Shown here piece after piece: positions 21,641 to 30,939 of a stretch of 64,000 bases of DNA. The translations under genes were made by a program, and so were the position numbers. Under the pieces are notes generated by a model. The model searched no databases and was not told the origin of the DNA. It worked only from the letters and a program-made list of their open reading frames with translations. The number at the start of each line of letters is the position of its first letter. Positions within the stretch are counted from its first letter, which is position 1. Source of the DNA: Lithobates sylvaticus (taxonomy: Eukaryota > Chordata > Amphibia > Anura > Ranidae); contig CM053027.1 of assembly GCA_028564925.1 (NCBI GenBank), positions 239,296,715 to 239,360,714 on the forward strand, given 5' to 3'.

Positions 21641-22726
21641 TACTGTACTATGTGGAGCCTTGTATTTTGCATATACTTTTTGAACATGAGAGGATCTGTT
21701 GGCCTGACTCCCTGCGAGCACTTGTTTACCTTCCATCGCTTTTAGACCACCCAGAGTACCAACCGCTGGCCTTCTGGTAAGCCTCCAGTATGATCATATC
21801 TTGGGTGTCACATTTGAGGTCCTTGGATTTCCTCTTCACTCAGCACCAAATTTTGTTGGGACTTTCCTTTATGAACACTAATGGGCTGGGAAGAGAGATA
21901 GGTAGATACCGTAGTCTTATCCACATGCTGTGGAAGTGTCCAAAACTGCAAAAGGTGTGTAGGCTCCATCGGACTTTTGCCGTCTGATTTTCCGACGGAC
22001 AAAGTGCTCAGATCACATTACAAGACCAAAGCTATTGGCTACTAGCCTCTACGTAGTCCTGTCGTAGGCAACAAACGTCACCATGTTCAGAATGATCGGA
22101 TTTTCCAACAACTTTGTCCGACCGTGTGTATGCAACACCAGTTTCGGACAAAATCCGTCGGAAAAAATCCGATGGATTTTGTGGTCGGATTTTCTGACTG
22201 TGTGTACGGGGCATTTGAATGGCTTTCGGTGTCACCACCAACACACACGGAGTGGGTTAATGCCATAAATTACACCCTATTGAGGGAGAAGTTGACATAC
22301 CAACATAGAGGCAGCCCAACATAATTTGAAAATATATGGGTTTCCTGGCTAGAGGTACCTGGTCTAGCCCAATTTCAACTAGTTCAGAATAGAGTACTTG
22401 GTGGCAGGACATAGACACCCACCCCCTCCCTTATGAGGAGGAAGTCTGTTTATATTAGATGGGTAAGGGATGAGATGGCGACATAGAGACTCGGAATGTG
22501 GATTAGGCTCAAACAATATTTTTGATTAGAAAATGTCTTACTCTGCGGTGAAGAGTTATATGGTTTAAGTTTTTATATAATTAGTTATGGATTAACACTG
22601 GGAATCCTCCCCCCAAAGTTTTATGCATAGATAACAATATGTCCTTTGCAATGCTATTCGATGTATGTTTTTGTTTAATGGAAGAGTCTCTCTCTTCCTA
22701 TGTTTTCTTAATAAAAAAAAATCTGA

Positions 22727-22740
<14 letters not shown>
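21641..22740 (+). mobile_element. L1-like LINE 3' end, split by a MITE
   Basis: The plus strand encodes HMLWKCPKLQK at about 21926-21958, the conserved C-terminal phrase of L1-like ORF2. After the MITE it resumes with NYTLLREKLTYQHRGSPT and a frame containing WVSWLEVPG. The 3' region ends with ttcttaataaaaaaaa and a further A-run, as in L1 tails, merging with a (TA)n run. 5'-truncated, with frame changes. Confidence 0.75.
21954..22213. mobile_element. PIF/Harbinger-type MITE inside the L1 fragment
   Basis: Right end gactgtgtgtacggggca matches the 3476-3862 family. The left end is a variant (gtgtaggctccatcgg). Internal gtcggattttctgac and ccgacggac blocks are typical of the family. Confidence 0.7.

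Positions 22741-22768
<28 letters not shown>
22739..22768. repeat. (TA)n microsatellite
   Basis: An uninterrupted TA run directly after the L1 A-tail. Confidence 0.9.
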
Positions 22769-22771
<3 letters not shown>

Positions 22772-22807
22772 CAGCACTCTCTTTAGGTCTATGCAAAATG
22801 TACTTAC

Positions 22808-22990
22808 CAACACACTTAGGGGCATCAGAACTCCAATTTCCATAAGAGGTGCAAACTATAGAAGGTTGTCCTATAAGTGTAAATTTTGCTTCATTGCACT
22901 GGTATTTTACAACGTCTTGGTAAGTATATTCTCCCTTTATGGGGCTAAATGATCCATTTGTAATAGCATTTGGAGGTGCACAACTCGGAA
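22808..22990 (-). CDS. CCP/Sushi-domain exon of a complement-regulator-like gene
   Basis: On the minus strand an acceptor (cttttatttttgcag) precedes a 183-base open exon that ends at a consensus donor (GTAAGTA). Read in phase 1 it encodes one complete CCP module. The first cysteine is in PSCAPP, followed by ITNGSF, then Y-Q-C (second), S-I-V-C (third), the invariant tryptophan in GNWSS, and P-K-C-V (fourth). All four cysteines and the Gly-x-Trp are in place, with the usual spacing of about 60 residues. A symmetric phase 1-1 exon holding a whole CCP is the family rule (CR1, CR2, CD46, CD55, C4BP, factor H). The next exons downstream appear to be at 8428-8460 and 4345-4772. No TE relationship was seen, so this is host coding DNA; whether the gene is functional cannot be told from one module. 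Confidence 0.88.
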
Positions 22991-23029
22991 CTGCAAAAAT
23001 AAAAGAAGAAATTTGCCTTTAGTAAATCA

Positions 23030-23330
23030 GCCCCATAATAGAAAGTGAAATAAAATCTATCCAAAGCGAGACTTAAGCTGGTCATAAATGGATCGAAATT
23101 CAACTGGTTCAGCAGGAACGAATTTTGATCCATATCCAGATTTCCTCCCACGATTAGCAGAGTCCCCCCGCCATCAGAATACAAAGTCTCAGTGGGGAGG
23201 ATTTCTTTATTCACCTCCTCATCTCCTGTTCTAACAACAATGGTAAATATGTTGACTTCCCCACTTTCTGTTACATAGTTAGTCTGGCTGAAATAAAGAC
23301 ACAAGCCCATCTAGTTCAACTAATAAAAAG
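23030..23330. repeat. Repeat block plus LINE tail; empty-site relative of 43290-43900
   Basis: From taatagaaagtgaaataaaa to the stretch around gagtccccccgccatcagaa and cacctcctcatctcctgttct it matches 43290-43605. It continues uninterrupted through ttacatagttagtctggctg, where the other copy carries a 255-bp MITE. The final part (agtctggctgaaataaagac and acaagcccatctag) is the minus-strand 3' tail of a CR1/L2-like LINE. Confidence 0.75.
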
Positions 23331-23399
23331 TTTTTTTAAATCTCAGTCTAAAGTGTGGGCTAAAAAGAACAGTAAATTAATTTGATGTTTACATAGATG

Positions 23400-24318
23400 T
23401 CCATAAATATGTGAGGAAGCTCAAAATAAAGAAGTATTATTTAATCAAAAATTCTAACCCTGTAAATATTAATAGTAATTCATCTGTACCAATTGATAGC
23501 GGATTGTGCAATAAATCATTGTTTAATCCGCTGAATGCAGCAAACCAGCATCTAGAGGTATTTAAAAGTCTGGTCTTGTGGAATCTGGTACAAATAACCC
23601 CTAAAAATGATGTAAATCCTGGATTATATCCAAGAGGGTATTTAGATGTTAGAAAAAAGAAAAGATGTAATAGTTAGCCGGCAGATAAAGGGGGTGGGGT
23701 AGTTGTATTATCAAAGGATTTTTATTATATTCAATTATTCAATTGACTGAAATGCTGTCAGACGAGTAAACATATAAGAAACTCGAGAAGGATCCCACTC
23801 TGCAATATGGAGAGGAATTGCATCTGGTATAGACTGGGAATCAAACAGGTGTGTTATCAAAGAGAGGACATTTTTAGTACCCAGTAGTAACCGTATTCCT
23901 ACACGATACACACTCCCAAAGATACATAAAAATGCACAATTACTTCTAAATCTTAGGGACACAAAGAATTTTTTGCAACTCATACAAGCAGATTTAATGG
24001 GGAAAGACGAGATATATGGTAACTGCAGATGTATAGTCCCTTTACACGATAATTCAACACAATGACGCTTTACTAGCTCTTAATTGGGCTCTGTGTCAAA
24101 GAGACAATAGCCATCAGAACCAAAAAAATTTTTACGCAATGCTTTAGATTTTTGTGTAGCCCATAATTATTTTTGGTTTGATGGGAAGTTTTTTTCCCAG
24201 AAAAAGGGAGTGGCTATGGGAGCCAAATTCGCACCCAGCATTGCAAACCTTTTCATGGAAGAATGGGAGGATAACACCATATTCTCAACAAGAAAGGAGG
24301 AGTTGCTTCTTTACAGAA

Positions 24319-24399
<81 letters not shown>

Positions 24400-24592
24400 A
24401 AAAGTTTCCAAAGTTTTTTAGATGAATTAAATGCTAATGTAAAAAACATCAGGCTGACTAGTGAGTTTAGTAAGAATTAGATACATTTCTTGGATGTCCA
24501 TGAAATATACAACACACCTATATAAGGTGTGAAAATAAATTTGAAACAAAAGTTTACTTCAAGCCCACTGATCGCAACAGTTATTTGCCTAT
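23400..24592 (+). mobile_element. Penelope-like element, reverse-transcriptase part
   Basis: Plus-strand frames show PADKGGGVVV at about 23680, the signature early motif of Penelope-like RTs. At about 24180-24290 there is FDGKFFSQKKGVAMGAKFAPSI (split across positions) followed by ANLFMEEWED, matching the conserved GTAMGTKFAPSYANLFMG-type motif. A phrase related to FLDVH follows at 24485. The copy has several frame breaks and carries a (TA)n expansion at 24320-24396. It is cut at about 24592 by a LINE tail. Confidence 0.8.
24320..24396. repeat. (TA)n microsatellite, about 77 bases
   Basis: Perfect TA run within the Penelope fragment; the I-Y-I-Y open frames across it are artefacts. Confidence 0.95.
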
Positions 24593-24630
24593 ACAGAGCG
24601 GTCAAGTCCATCCAGTTCAACCACAAAAAA

Positions 24631-24664
<34 letters not shown>

Positions 24665-24925
24665 TACAATCCCATATACCCAATTCTATACCCACAGTTG
24701 ATCCAGAGGAAGGCGAAAAACCCCAGCAGAGCATGATCCAATTTTCTAAAGCAGGGGGAAAAATTCCTTCCTGATGCCCGAGAGGCAATCGGATTTTCCC
24801 CAGATCAACTTTACCTATAAATGTTAGTACCCAGTTATATTATGTACATTTAGGAAATAATCCAGGCCTTTCTTAAAGCAATCAACTGAGCTGGCCAGAA
24901 CCACCTCTGCAGGGAGTCTTTTGTG
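24593..24925 (-). mobile_element. CR1/L2-like LINE 3' end with (AAT)n
   Basis: Reading on the minus strand it matches the 40155-40520 copy: a frame ending in a short peptide after atgtacataatataac, then a 3' UTR with gttgatc and ccttcctctggatcaactgt, and the gttgaactggatggacttg phrase. An (AAT)n run of about 34 bases at 24629-24663 expands the UTR. 5'-truncated at about 24925. Confidence 0.8.
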
Positions 24926-25329
24926 TTTGTTGGAAGGTGCACACGCAGACCAATTTATAGGATCACCCACTTTGTTCAACAGCTTGCCGCCCGCCCACCA
25001 TCAAATGGCGGCGGGGTGGTGCGGCTCTCCTTCTGAGACGATGTCATATAATGGCGTCCCAGAACGGGCGCACAGCACGGCGATCGCACGATGCAGTGAT
25101 CGCAGCCGCACCGTGTTGCTAGGACATGGAGCGACCCCAATCTCTGTAAAGAGCTGCGTCCGCGGCTCTTTAACCATGTGATTGGCTGTGTCCAATCACA
25201 GCTGGTCACATGTAAACAAGGAAGTGCCGGTAATCGGCTCTCCTGGCTTCACACTGACAGAGTGTGAGGAGAGGAGAGCCAATCAGCGGCATCTCCTCAC
25301 AGGGGGACATGTAGGAATGTAATCAGGGC

Positions 25330-25551
25330 ACTAATAATCAGTGCCCTGATTACAATAGTGCAGCACAGTGTAACCAATCAGTGCCCACCAATGCCAGCTA
25401 TCATTGGCAGCAATCAGTCCCCACCACTGCCCACAAGTTCCACCAATCAGTGCCCATTAGCTATGCCAGTCAGTGCTGGCAATCAGTGCTTATCAGTGCT
25501 GCCCATCAATGCCCATCACTGCTGTCAATCAATTCCATCAGTAATGCCCAT
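25330..25551. repeat. Imperfect cagtgccca minisatellite, left of the hAT insertion
   Basis: Units like aatcagtgcccaccaatgcc and atcagtgctgcccatcaatg recur; the array resumes after the hAT element at 34009-34245. It is the target of the hAT insertion. Confidence 0.7.
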
Positions 25552-26349
25552 TAGGGATGAGCCGAACACCCCCGGGTTCGGTTCGCACCAGAACCTTCGA
25601 ACGGACCGAAAGTTCGCGCGAATTTTCGAACCCTATACGTTATAATGGACGCGAACGTTCGAAATAAAAGTGCTAATTACAACGGCCAATATGCAAGAAA
25701 AAGTTTTAAAAACTAAAAAGTTTTTTTTTTTCGGGAGCAGTCATTTTAATGATGCATAAAGTGAAAAAAAAAAAGTGAAATTTTCCTTTAAATATGGTAC
25801 CTGGGGGTGTCTAAAAGTATGCCTGTGAAGTGGCATGTGTTTCCCGTGTTTTAGAACTGTCCTTGCACAAAATGACATTTGTAAAGGAAAAAAAGAAGCC
25901 ATTTAAAACCACTTGCGGCTTAGGTTTGTTCTTAAGTAGAATCTGACAGGTACATTATGAAGTGTAGCTCCATCCCAAAAAAATCTATTTTTAAGATTTT
26001 TGGAGAACATAGGGAGGGGTTATCACCCCTGTAACATTTGCTGTCTTTGCACATCTGTTCAGAACATGTCACCTCACTTTCCGTCCCAATGACAAATGTT
26101 TTTGGAAAAAGTGGGGTTTTAATTGAAACAAGGATTGGTGATAAAGTATCAGTAGAGAGGAGATACCTTTTTCCCAAATTAAATCTAACAGGATAGAATT
26201 TCCCTTCCTAGGGGTAGATTTCCTCTCACTTCCTGTTTTCTCTTTCCATTTGCAAGTAGGAGTCGTTTGTAAGTTGGATGTTTGAAAGTAGGGGCCTGGC
26301 GTATATACTCTGCAGAAATTTGCCCTATTAGATGTTGGTGTAGCCACAA

Positions 26350-27615
26350 GACTGGTGGGCACAGGAATGGGCCCTGCTGTGAGTTAATAGATCAAGATTT
26401 GTAATTGCATGCACCTGTTGAACAGGGCAGAAAAATTGGGGGTGGTGGTGGTGGACGGTGTTGCCACAAGACTGTAAGCTCTCACAGTTACTCTTGGTGG
26501 GCGCAGGAATGGGCCCTGCTGTGAGTTATTAGATCAAGATTTGTAATTGCAAGCACCTGATGAACAGGGCAGAAAAATTGGGCCTTTGGCGGTGGTGGTG
26601 GACGGTGTTGCCACAAGACTGTAGGCCCTCATAGTTACTCTTGGTGGGCGCAGGAATGGGCCCTGCTGTGAGTTATTAGATCAAGATTTGTAATTGCAAG
26701 CACCTGATGAACAGGGCAGAAAAATTGGGCCTTTGGCGGTGGTGGTGGACGGTGTTGCCACAAGACTGTAGGCCCTCATAGTTACTCTTGGTGGGCGCAG
26801 GAATGGGCCCTGCTGTGAACTATTAGATCAAGATTTGTAATTACCCGCCCCTGTTAAACAGGGGCTGAAAAATTGTGCCTTAGGCACTGGTGCTGGTGCC
26901 ACAACACTGCAACCCCTCACAGATACTGTACTTGGAGCACAGCAGTCACACGTGTTGCGAAGCATTTTTTTAAAAATTGTAAGTACACGCCCCTGTTAAA
27001 CAGGGGCTGAAAAATTGTGCCTTAGGCACTGGTGCTGGTGCCACAACACTGCAACCCCTCACAGATACTGTACTTGGAGCACAGCAGTCACACGTGTTGC
27101 GAAGCATTTTTTTAAAAAATTGTAATTACCCGCCCCTGTTAAACAGGGGCTGAAAAATTGTGCCTTAGGCACTGGTGCTGGTGCCACAACACTGCAACCC
27201 CTCACAGATACTGTACTTGGAGCACAGCAGTCACACGTGTTGCTAAGCATTTTTTTAAAAAATTGTAATTACCCGCCCCTGTTAAACAGGGGCTGAAAAA
27301 TTGTGCCTTAGGCACTGGTGCTGGTGCCACAACACTGCAACCCCTCACAGATACTGTACTTGGAGCACAGCAGTCACTCGTGTTGCGAAGCATTTTTTTA
27401 AAAATTGTAAGTACACGCCCCTGTTAAACAGGGGCTGAAAAATTGTGCCTTAGGCACTGGTGCTGGTGCCACAACACTGCAACCCCTCACAGATACTGTA
27501 CTTGGAGCACAGCAGTCACACGTGTTGCGAAGCATTTTTTTATAAAAATTGTATGTACACGCCCCTGTTAAACAGGGGCTGAAAAATTGTGCCTTAGGCA
27601 CTGGTGTGGTGGCAT
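26350..27615. repeat. Tandem array of 142-148-bp units, 3' side of the hAT transposase
   Basis: Six units begin with ctgttaaacaggggctgaaa at 26851, 26993, 27136, 27279, 27421 and 27565 (period 142-144). Left of them are about three diverged units of about 148 bp marked by tgatgaacagggcagaaaaa and ggtgggcgcaggaatgggcc. Both sets share the order taatt-g/c-rich, cagggg, gaaaaattg, gcctt.ggc, so they derive from one ancestral unit. Repeated 63-74-codon frames are artefacts. Confidence 0.92.
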
Positions 27616-27712
27616 GGATCATTGAGGAGGAGGAAGAGGATAGTCAGTGAACATAAGAGGACAGTCACTCAGCATCAGCATAGGCAGTCTTGAAGGGATG
27701 TGACATTAAAAA

Positions 27713-28912
27713 TTATTCGGTTATATCCGCCTCAGGTGCCTGGTAGCTGGTGGTGATCCAAGACTGATTAATTTTGATGAAGGTCAGTCGATCAACCGAG
27801 GCGGTGGACAGGCGCACCCTATGATCAGTGACAAATCCTCCAGCAGCACTGAATGTGCGTTCGGAAAGAACGCTGGAGGCAGGACAGGCCAGTAGCTCAA
27901 TTGCATACTGTGCAAGCTCTGGCCAGTGATCCATCCTCAGGACCCAGTAAGCCAGAGGATTTTCGGTGGGAAAGGTGTCCAAGTCTGACCTAGCCCCAAG
28001 GTATTCCTGCACCATGTATATCAGACGCTGGCGATGGTTGCTTGAACCGATCATACCTTGGGGCTGCGGACTAAAAAATTGTCTGAACGCATCAGTCAGA
28101 CGTCCACCTTCCCCACCGCTCCTTCTGCTACTGACCGAAGCCTCAGCAACTCGTCGCCCAGGACCAGGAGTTTGTAACCTCCCAGTTTCTGGGAACGCGT
28201 TGCACAGACCTTTCTGCAAGGCCTCCCTGAGATGTCTCATCCTCTGCTCCCTCTGCGACGGCAAGATAAGGTCCGCAACCTTACCCTTGTACCGCGGATC
28301 AAGGAGAGTGGCCAGCCAGTAATGGTCCCTCTCCTTGATCCGAAGAACACGAGGATCCTTCCGCAGGCTTTGCAGGATCAGGGAGGCCATGCAGCGTAGG
28401 TTAGCTGAGGCATTCGGTCCGGAGTCTTCTGGGTCACTGAGGATGACATGATCGCCAGCCACCTCCTCCCAGCCACGTACAAGTCCACTGGTTTGTTGGG
28501 ACTGTACATCATCCCTAAAAGACTGCTGCTGCTGATGCTGAGTGCCAGGCTCCACCTCCATGCTCACACAATCCTCCTCCTCCTCCTCCTCCTCCTCCTC
28601 ATCCTCTTCCTGTGTGATGGGTGGGACAGAAGGAACACTGTCCGGATAAAGGGGGCCTTGAGAGGCAAGGAAGTCCTCCTCTTCCTGCCTCTGTTCTGCC
28701 TCAAGTGCCCTGTCCATTATCCCACGCAGCGTATGCTCCAACAGGTGGACAAGAGGGACAGTGTCACTGATGCATGCACTGTCACTGCTCACCATCCTCG
28801 TGGCCTCCTCAAATGGTGAGAGGACAGTGCATGCATCCCTGATCATGCTCCACTGACGTGGGGAAAAAAAAAAACAAGCTCCCCTGACCCTGTCCTGGTG
28901 CCGTAGTCGCAA
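27713..28912 (-). CDS. hAT transposase, C-terminal third (frame 3)
   Basis: A 399-codon frame. It starts within the RNase-H-like region (RQWSMIRDACTVLSPFEEATRM), passes an acidic run (E-rich, from a CTC repeat at 28577-28603) and WLATLLDPRYKGK. It ends in the hAT dimerisation domain: NPLAYWVLR, then LLACPASSVLSERTFSAAGG, the signature hAT C-terminal motif containing the likely third catalytic acid in SER. Overlaps the middle frame at 28843-28912, where a minus-strand T-run at about 28861-28872 marks a frame shift. It belongs to the same gene as the next two entries. Confidence 0.9.
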   Translation of the reverse strand: MRLRHQDRVRGACFFFSPRQWSMIRDACTVLSPFEEATRMVSSDSACISDTVPLVHLLEHTLRGIMDRALEAEQRQEEEDFLASQGPLYPDSVPSVPPITQEEDEEEEEEEEEDCVSMEVEPGTQHQQQQSFRDDVQSQQTSGLVRGWEEVAGDHVILSDPEDSGPNASANLRCMASLILQSLRKDPRVLRIKERDHYWLATLLDPRYKGKVADLILPSQREQRMRHLREALQKGLCNAFPETGRLQTPGPGRRVAEASVSSRRSGGEGGRLTDAFRQFFSPQPQGMIGSSNHRQRLIYMVQEYLGARSDLDTFPTENPLAYWVLRMDHWPELAQYAIELLACPASSVLSERTFSAAGGFVTDHRVRLSTASVDRLTFIKINQSWITTSYQAPEADITE

Positions 28913-29508
28913 AGGTACTCATTGATGGCCCTCTGCTGCGTGTGCAGTCGCTGCAGCATGGCCAACGTTGAGTTCCACCTGGTGGGCATGTCACATATTA
29001 GGCGGTTCTTGGGCAGGTTCAGCTCCTTTTGCAGCTCAGTCAGCCGAGCACTGGCATTATAAGATCGGCGGAAATGCACACAGACTTTCCTGGCCTGCCT
29101 CAGGACATCCTGTAAGCCTGGGAACCTGCCCAAGAACCGCTGCACCACCAGGTTGAGGACGTGAGCCATGCAGGGCACATGGGTGAGCTGCCCCTGTCGC
29201 AGGGCGGAGAGGAGGTTGGTGCCATTGTCAGAAACGACCATTCCTGGCTTAAGCTGACGTGGCGTCAACCACCTCTCGGCCTGCCAGAACCTCTGGCCCA
29301 GTGTGGCTCCTGTCCCCCAAACACACCAGCGCAAGCACGGCATGGCATCTTTTTGCCTGCGTACTTGCGTAGCCCCTTGTACGCCTACGGAGCACCGCTG
29401 GTTCCAAGGACAGAGCACTGGAGGAAGAAGAAGAGGAGGGGGTGGAGGAGAGAGGTGTGTCACAACCAGTAGCAGTAGTAGCGTTTTGGAGGCGTGGTGG
29501 CGGAACAA
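28843..29508 (-). CDS. hAT transposase, middle part (frame 2)
   Basis: The meaningful part runs from about WQAERWLTPRQLKPGMVVSD (a catalytic aspartate in VSDNGTN) through CMAHVLNLVVQRFL, the C/H region of hAT catalytic cores, to MPTRWNSTLAMLQRL, the conserved TRWNS motif. It ends in LVFFFPHVSGA, just past the homopolymer. The reading frame carries over from the upstream frame at around 29290-29350, so one further frame shift is implied there. Transposases of this type cut and paste DNA as dimers in the nucleus. Confidence 0.88.
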   Translation of the reverse strand: MFRHHASKTLLLLLVVTHLSPPPPPLLLPPVLCPWNQRCSVGVQGATQVRRQKDAMPCLRWCVWGTGATLGQRFWQAERWLTPRQLKPGMVVSDNGTNLLSALRQGQLTHVPCMAHVLNLVVQRFLGRFPGLQDVLRQARKVCVHFRRSYNASARLTELQKELNLPKNRLICDMPTRWNSTLAMLQRLHTQQRAINEYLCDYGTRTGSGELVFFFPHVSGA

Positions 29509-30928
29509 CCTCCAACACTACTGCACCTTGTCCTGCATCCCTCCCAGCTGCCAATAGAGTGACCCAATGGGCCGTGAAAGAAAGGTACCGTCCCTGTCCA
29601 TGCCTGCTGGACCATGAGTCAGCAGTAATATGCACCTTACCGCTGACCACCCTGTCCAGCGAGGCATGGACATTGCCTTCCACATGCCGGTAGAGAGACG
29701 GAATCGCCTTCCGTGAGAAAAAGTGGCGTTTGGGAACCTGCCACTGAGGAACCGCACATTGAACAAACTCACGGAAGGGGGCCGAGTCTACCAACTGAAA
29801 AGGCAGCAGTTGAAGTGCTAGCAATTTAGCCAAGCTAGCATTCAACCGCTGGGCATGTGGATGGCTGGGAGTGTACTTCTTTCTACGGTCCAGCAGCTGG
29901 GGCAGGGAAATTTGCCTGCTGCAATCAGACGTCGGTGTACTGCAAGTACTTGGTTGTGACACACCTAATTCTACACCTTCAGTCCTCTCAGAGCAGCTTT
30001 CAGAGAGGACTGAAGGTGTAGTGGGGATGGAGATCCCAGCTGATGAGGAGCAAGGAGAGGTCCGCTTAGTTCTTTGGTGTGGGTCTTTTATGTGTGCCTG
30101 CCAACGAGCTGCATGGCAGGTCGACATATGTCTGGTCATGCTTGTGGTGCCCAAGCGGCTGATGTTTTGGCCACGCGAGATACGCTTGAGACAAATATTG
30201 CAAATAGCAGTGGTGCGATCTGATGCACTCGTCTCAAAAAAGGCCCACACCAAAGAACTTTTCTGATAACGTGCAGAGGCAGCGCCCTGCACAGGCGGAG
30301 CTCTGCGGTGTTGTACAGTTGCTGTGCTGGCCTCTACCTGGCCTCCAGGGGGCATCCTGCCTCGTTGGACATGTGACGCCGCATCCTCCTCCTCGTCCTC
30401 CTCCTCATCCTCTCTCCCTTCAGGCACCCACGTGGAGTCAGTGACCTCATCATCCCCTCCCTCTTCACCACTAGAGCAAACCTGGCAGTAAGCTGCAGCT
30501 GGTGGAACAGTACTGCCAGATTCCTCAAGCTGGGTATCATCATCCGAGCCTTCGAATCGTTGGGCATCCTCCTGGAGCATGTACCCAACACTGTGCTCAA
30601 AGAGTTCGGGGGACTCCTCAGGAGGACATGGTGGGTCTAGGGAAGGGGTGGCTGATGATGCCATTGAGTACGCGTTGGCAGCTGCTCTGTCAGTACCCTG
30701 AGCCTGGGTGAGAGAGGATGAGGAGGATGAGGAGGGCTTGGTCATCCATTCTACCAAGCCTTCAGCATGATGCGGCTCCACATGTCCAGCTGCCGAAAAC
30801 AAAGACGCGCGTGTCCCATGGCCACGTGCTGATGACGATGCACGACCACGGCCACTAGAAACAGAGCCTGCCTGCCCTGTGTTCTTGGCTCTGCACGCTC
30901 TGCCTCCCCTTGGCGGTCTTCCAGCCAT
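29249..30928 (-). CDS. hAT transposase, N-terminal part with BED zinc finger (frame 1)
   Basis: A 559-codon frame starting at the methionine of MAGRPPRGGRACRAKN, just inside the upstream tandem array. After a low-complexity, Ser- and Glu-rich segment it has a BED-type zinc finger (SLVWAFFE, then CNIC, then MTRHMSTCH) for DNA binding. The first catalytic aspartate is in ITADSWSSRHGQGRY, typical of hAT. The final 60 or so codons of the frame (from about GYASTQAKRC) are beyond the frame shift and not part of the family protein. Start chosen because the BED finger follows at about residue 225 and no better methionine precedes it. Confidence 0.88.
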   Translation of the reverse strand: MAGRPPRGGRACRAKNTGQAGSVSSGRGRASSSARGHGTRASLFSAAGHVEPHHAEGLVEWMTKPSSSSSSSLTQAQGTDRAAANAYSMASSATPSLDPPCPPEESPELFEHSVGYMLQEDAQRFEGSDDDTQLEESGSTVPPAAAYCQVCSSGEEGGDDEVTDSTWVPEGREDEEEDEEEDAASHVQRGRMPPGGQVEASTATVQHRRAPPVQGAASARYQKSSLVWAFFETSASDRTTAICNICLKRISRGQNISRLGTTSMTRHMSTCHAARWQAHIKDPHQRTKRTSPCSSSAGISIPTTPSVLSESCSERTEGVELGVSQPSTCSTPTSDCSRQISLPQLLDRRKKYTPSHPHAQRLNASLAKLLALQLLPFQLVDSAPFREFVQCAVPQWQVPKRHFFSRKAIPSLYRHVEGNVHASLDRVVSGKVHITADSWSSRHGQGRYLSFTAHWVTLLAAGRDAGQGAVVLEVVPPPRLQNATTATGCDTPLSSTPSSSSSSSALSLEPAVLRRRTRGYASTQAKRCHAVLALVCLGDRSHTGPEVLAGREVVDATSA

Positions 30929-30939
30929 TGTAGTCGGTA

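Noticed and set aside
24178-24425. I-Y-I-Y frames
   Set aside because: Translate a (TA)n microsatellite inside a Penelope fragment.
28448-30444. Plus-strand frames of 60-131 codons over the hAT transposase
   Set aside because: Shadows of the minus-strand coding sequence.
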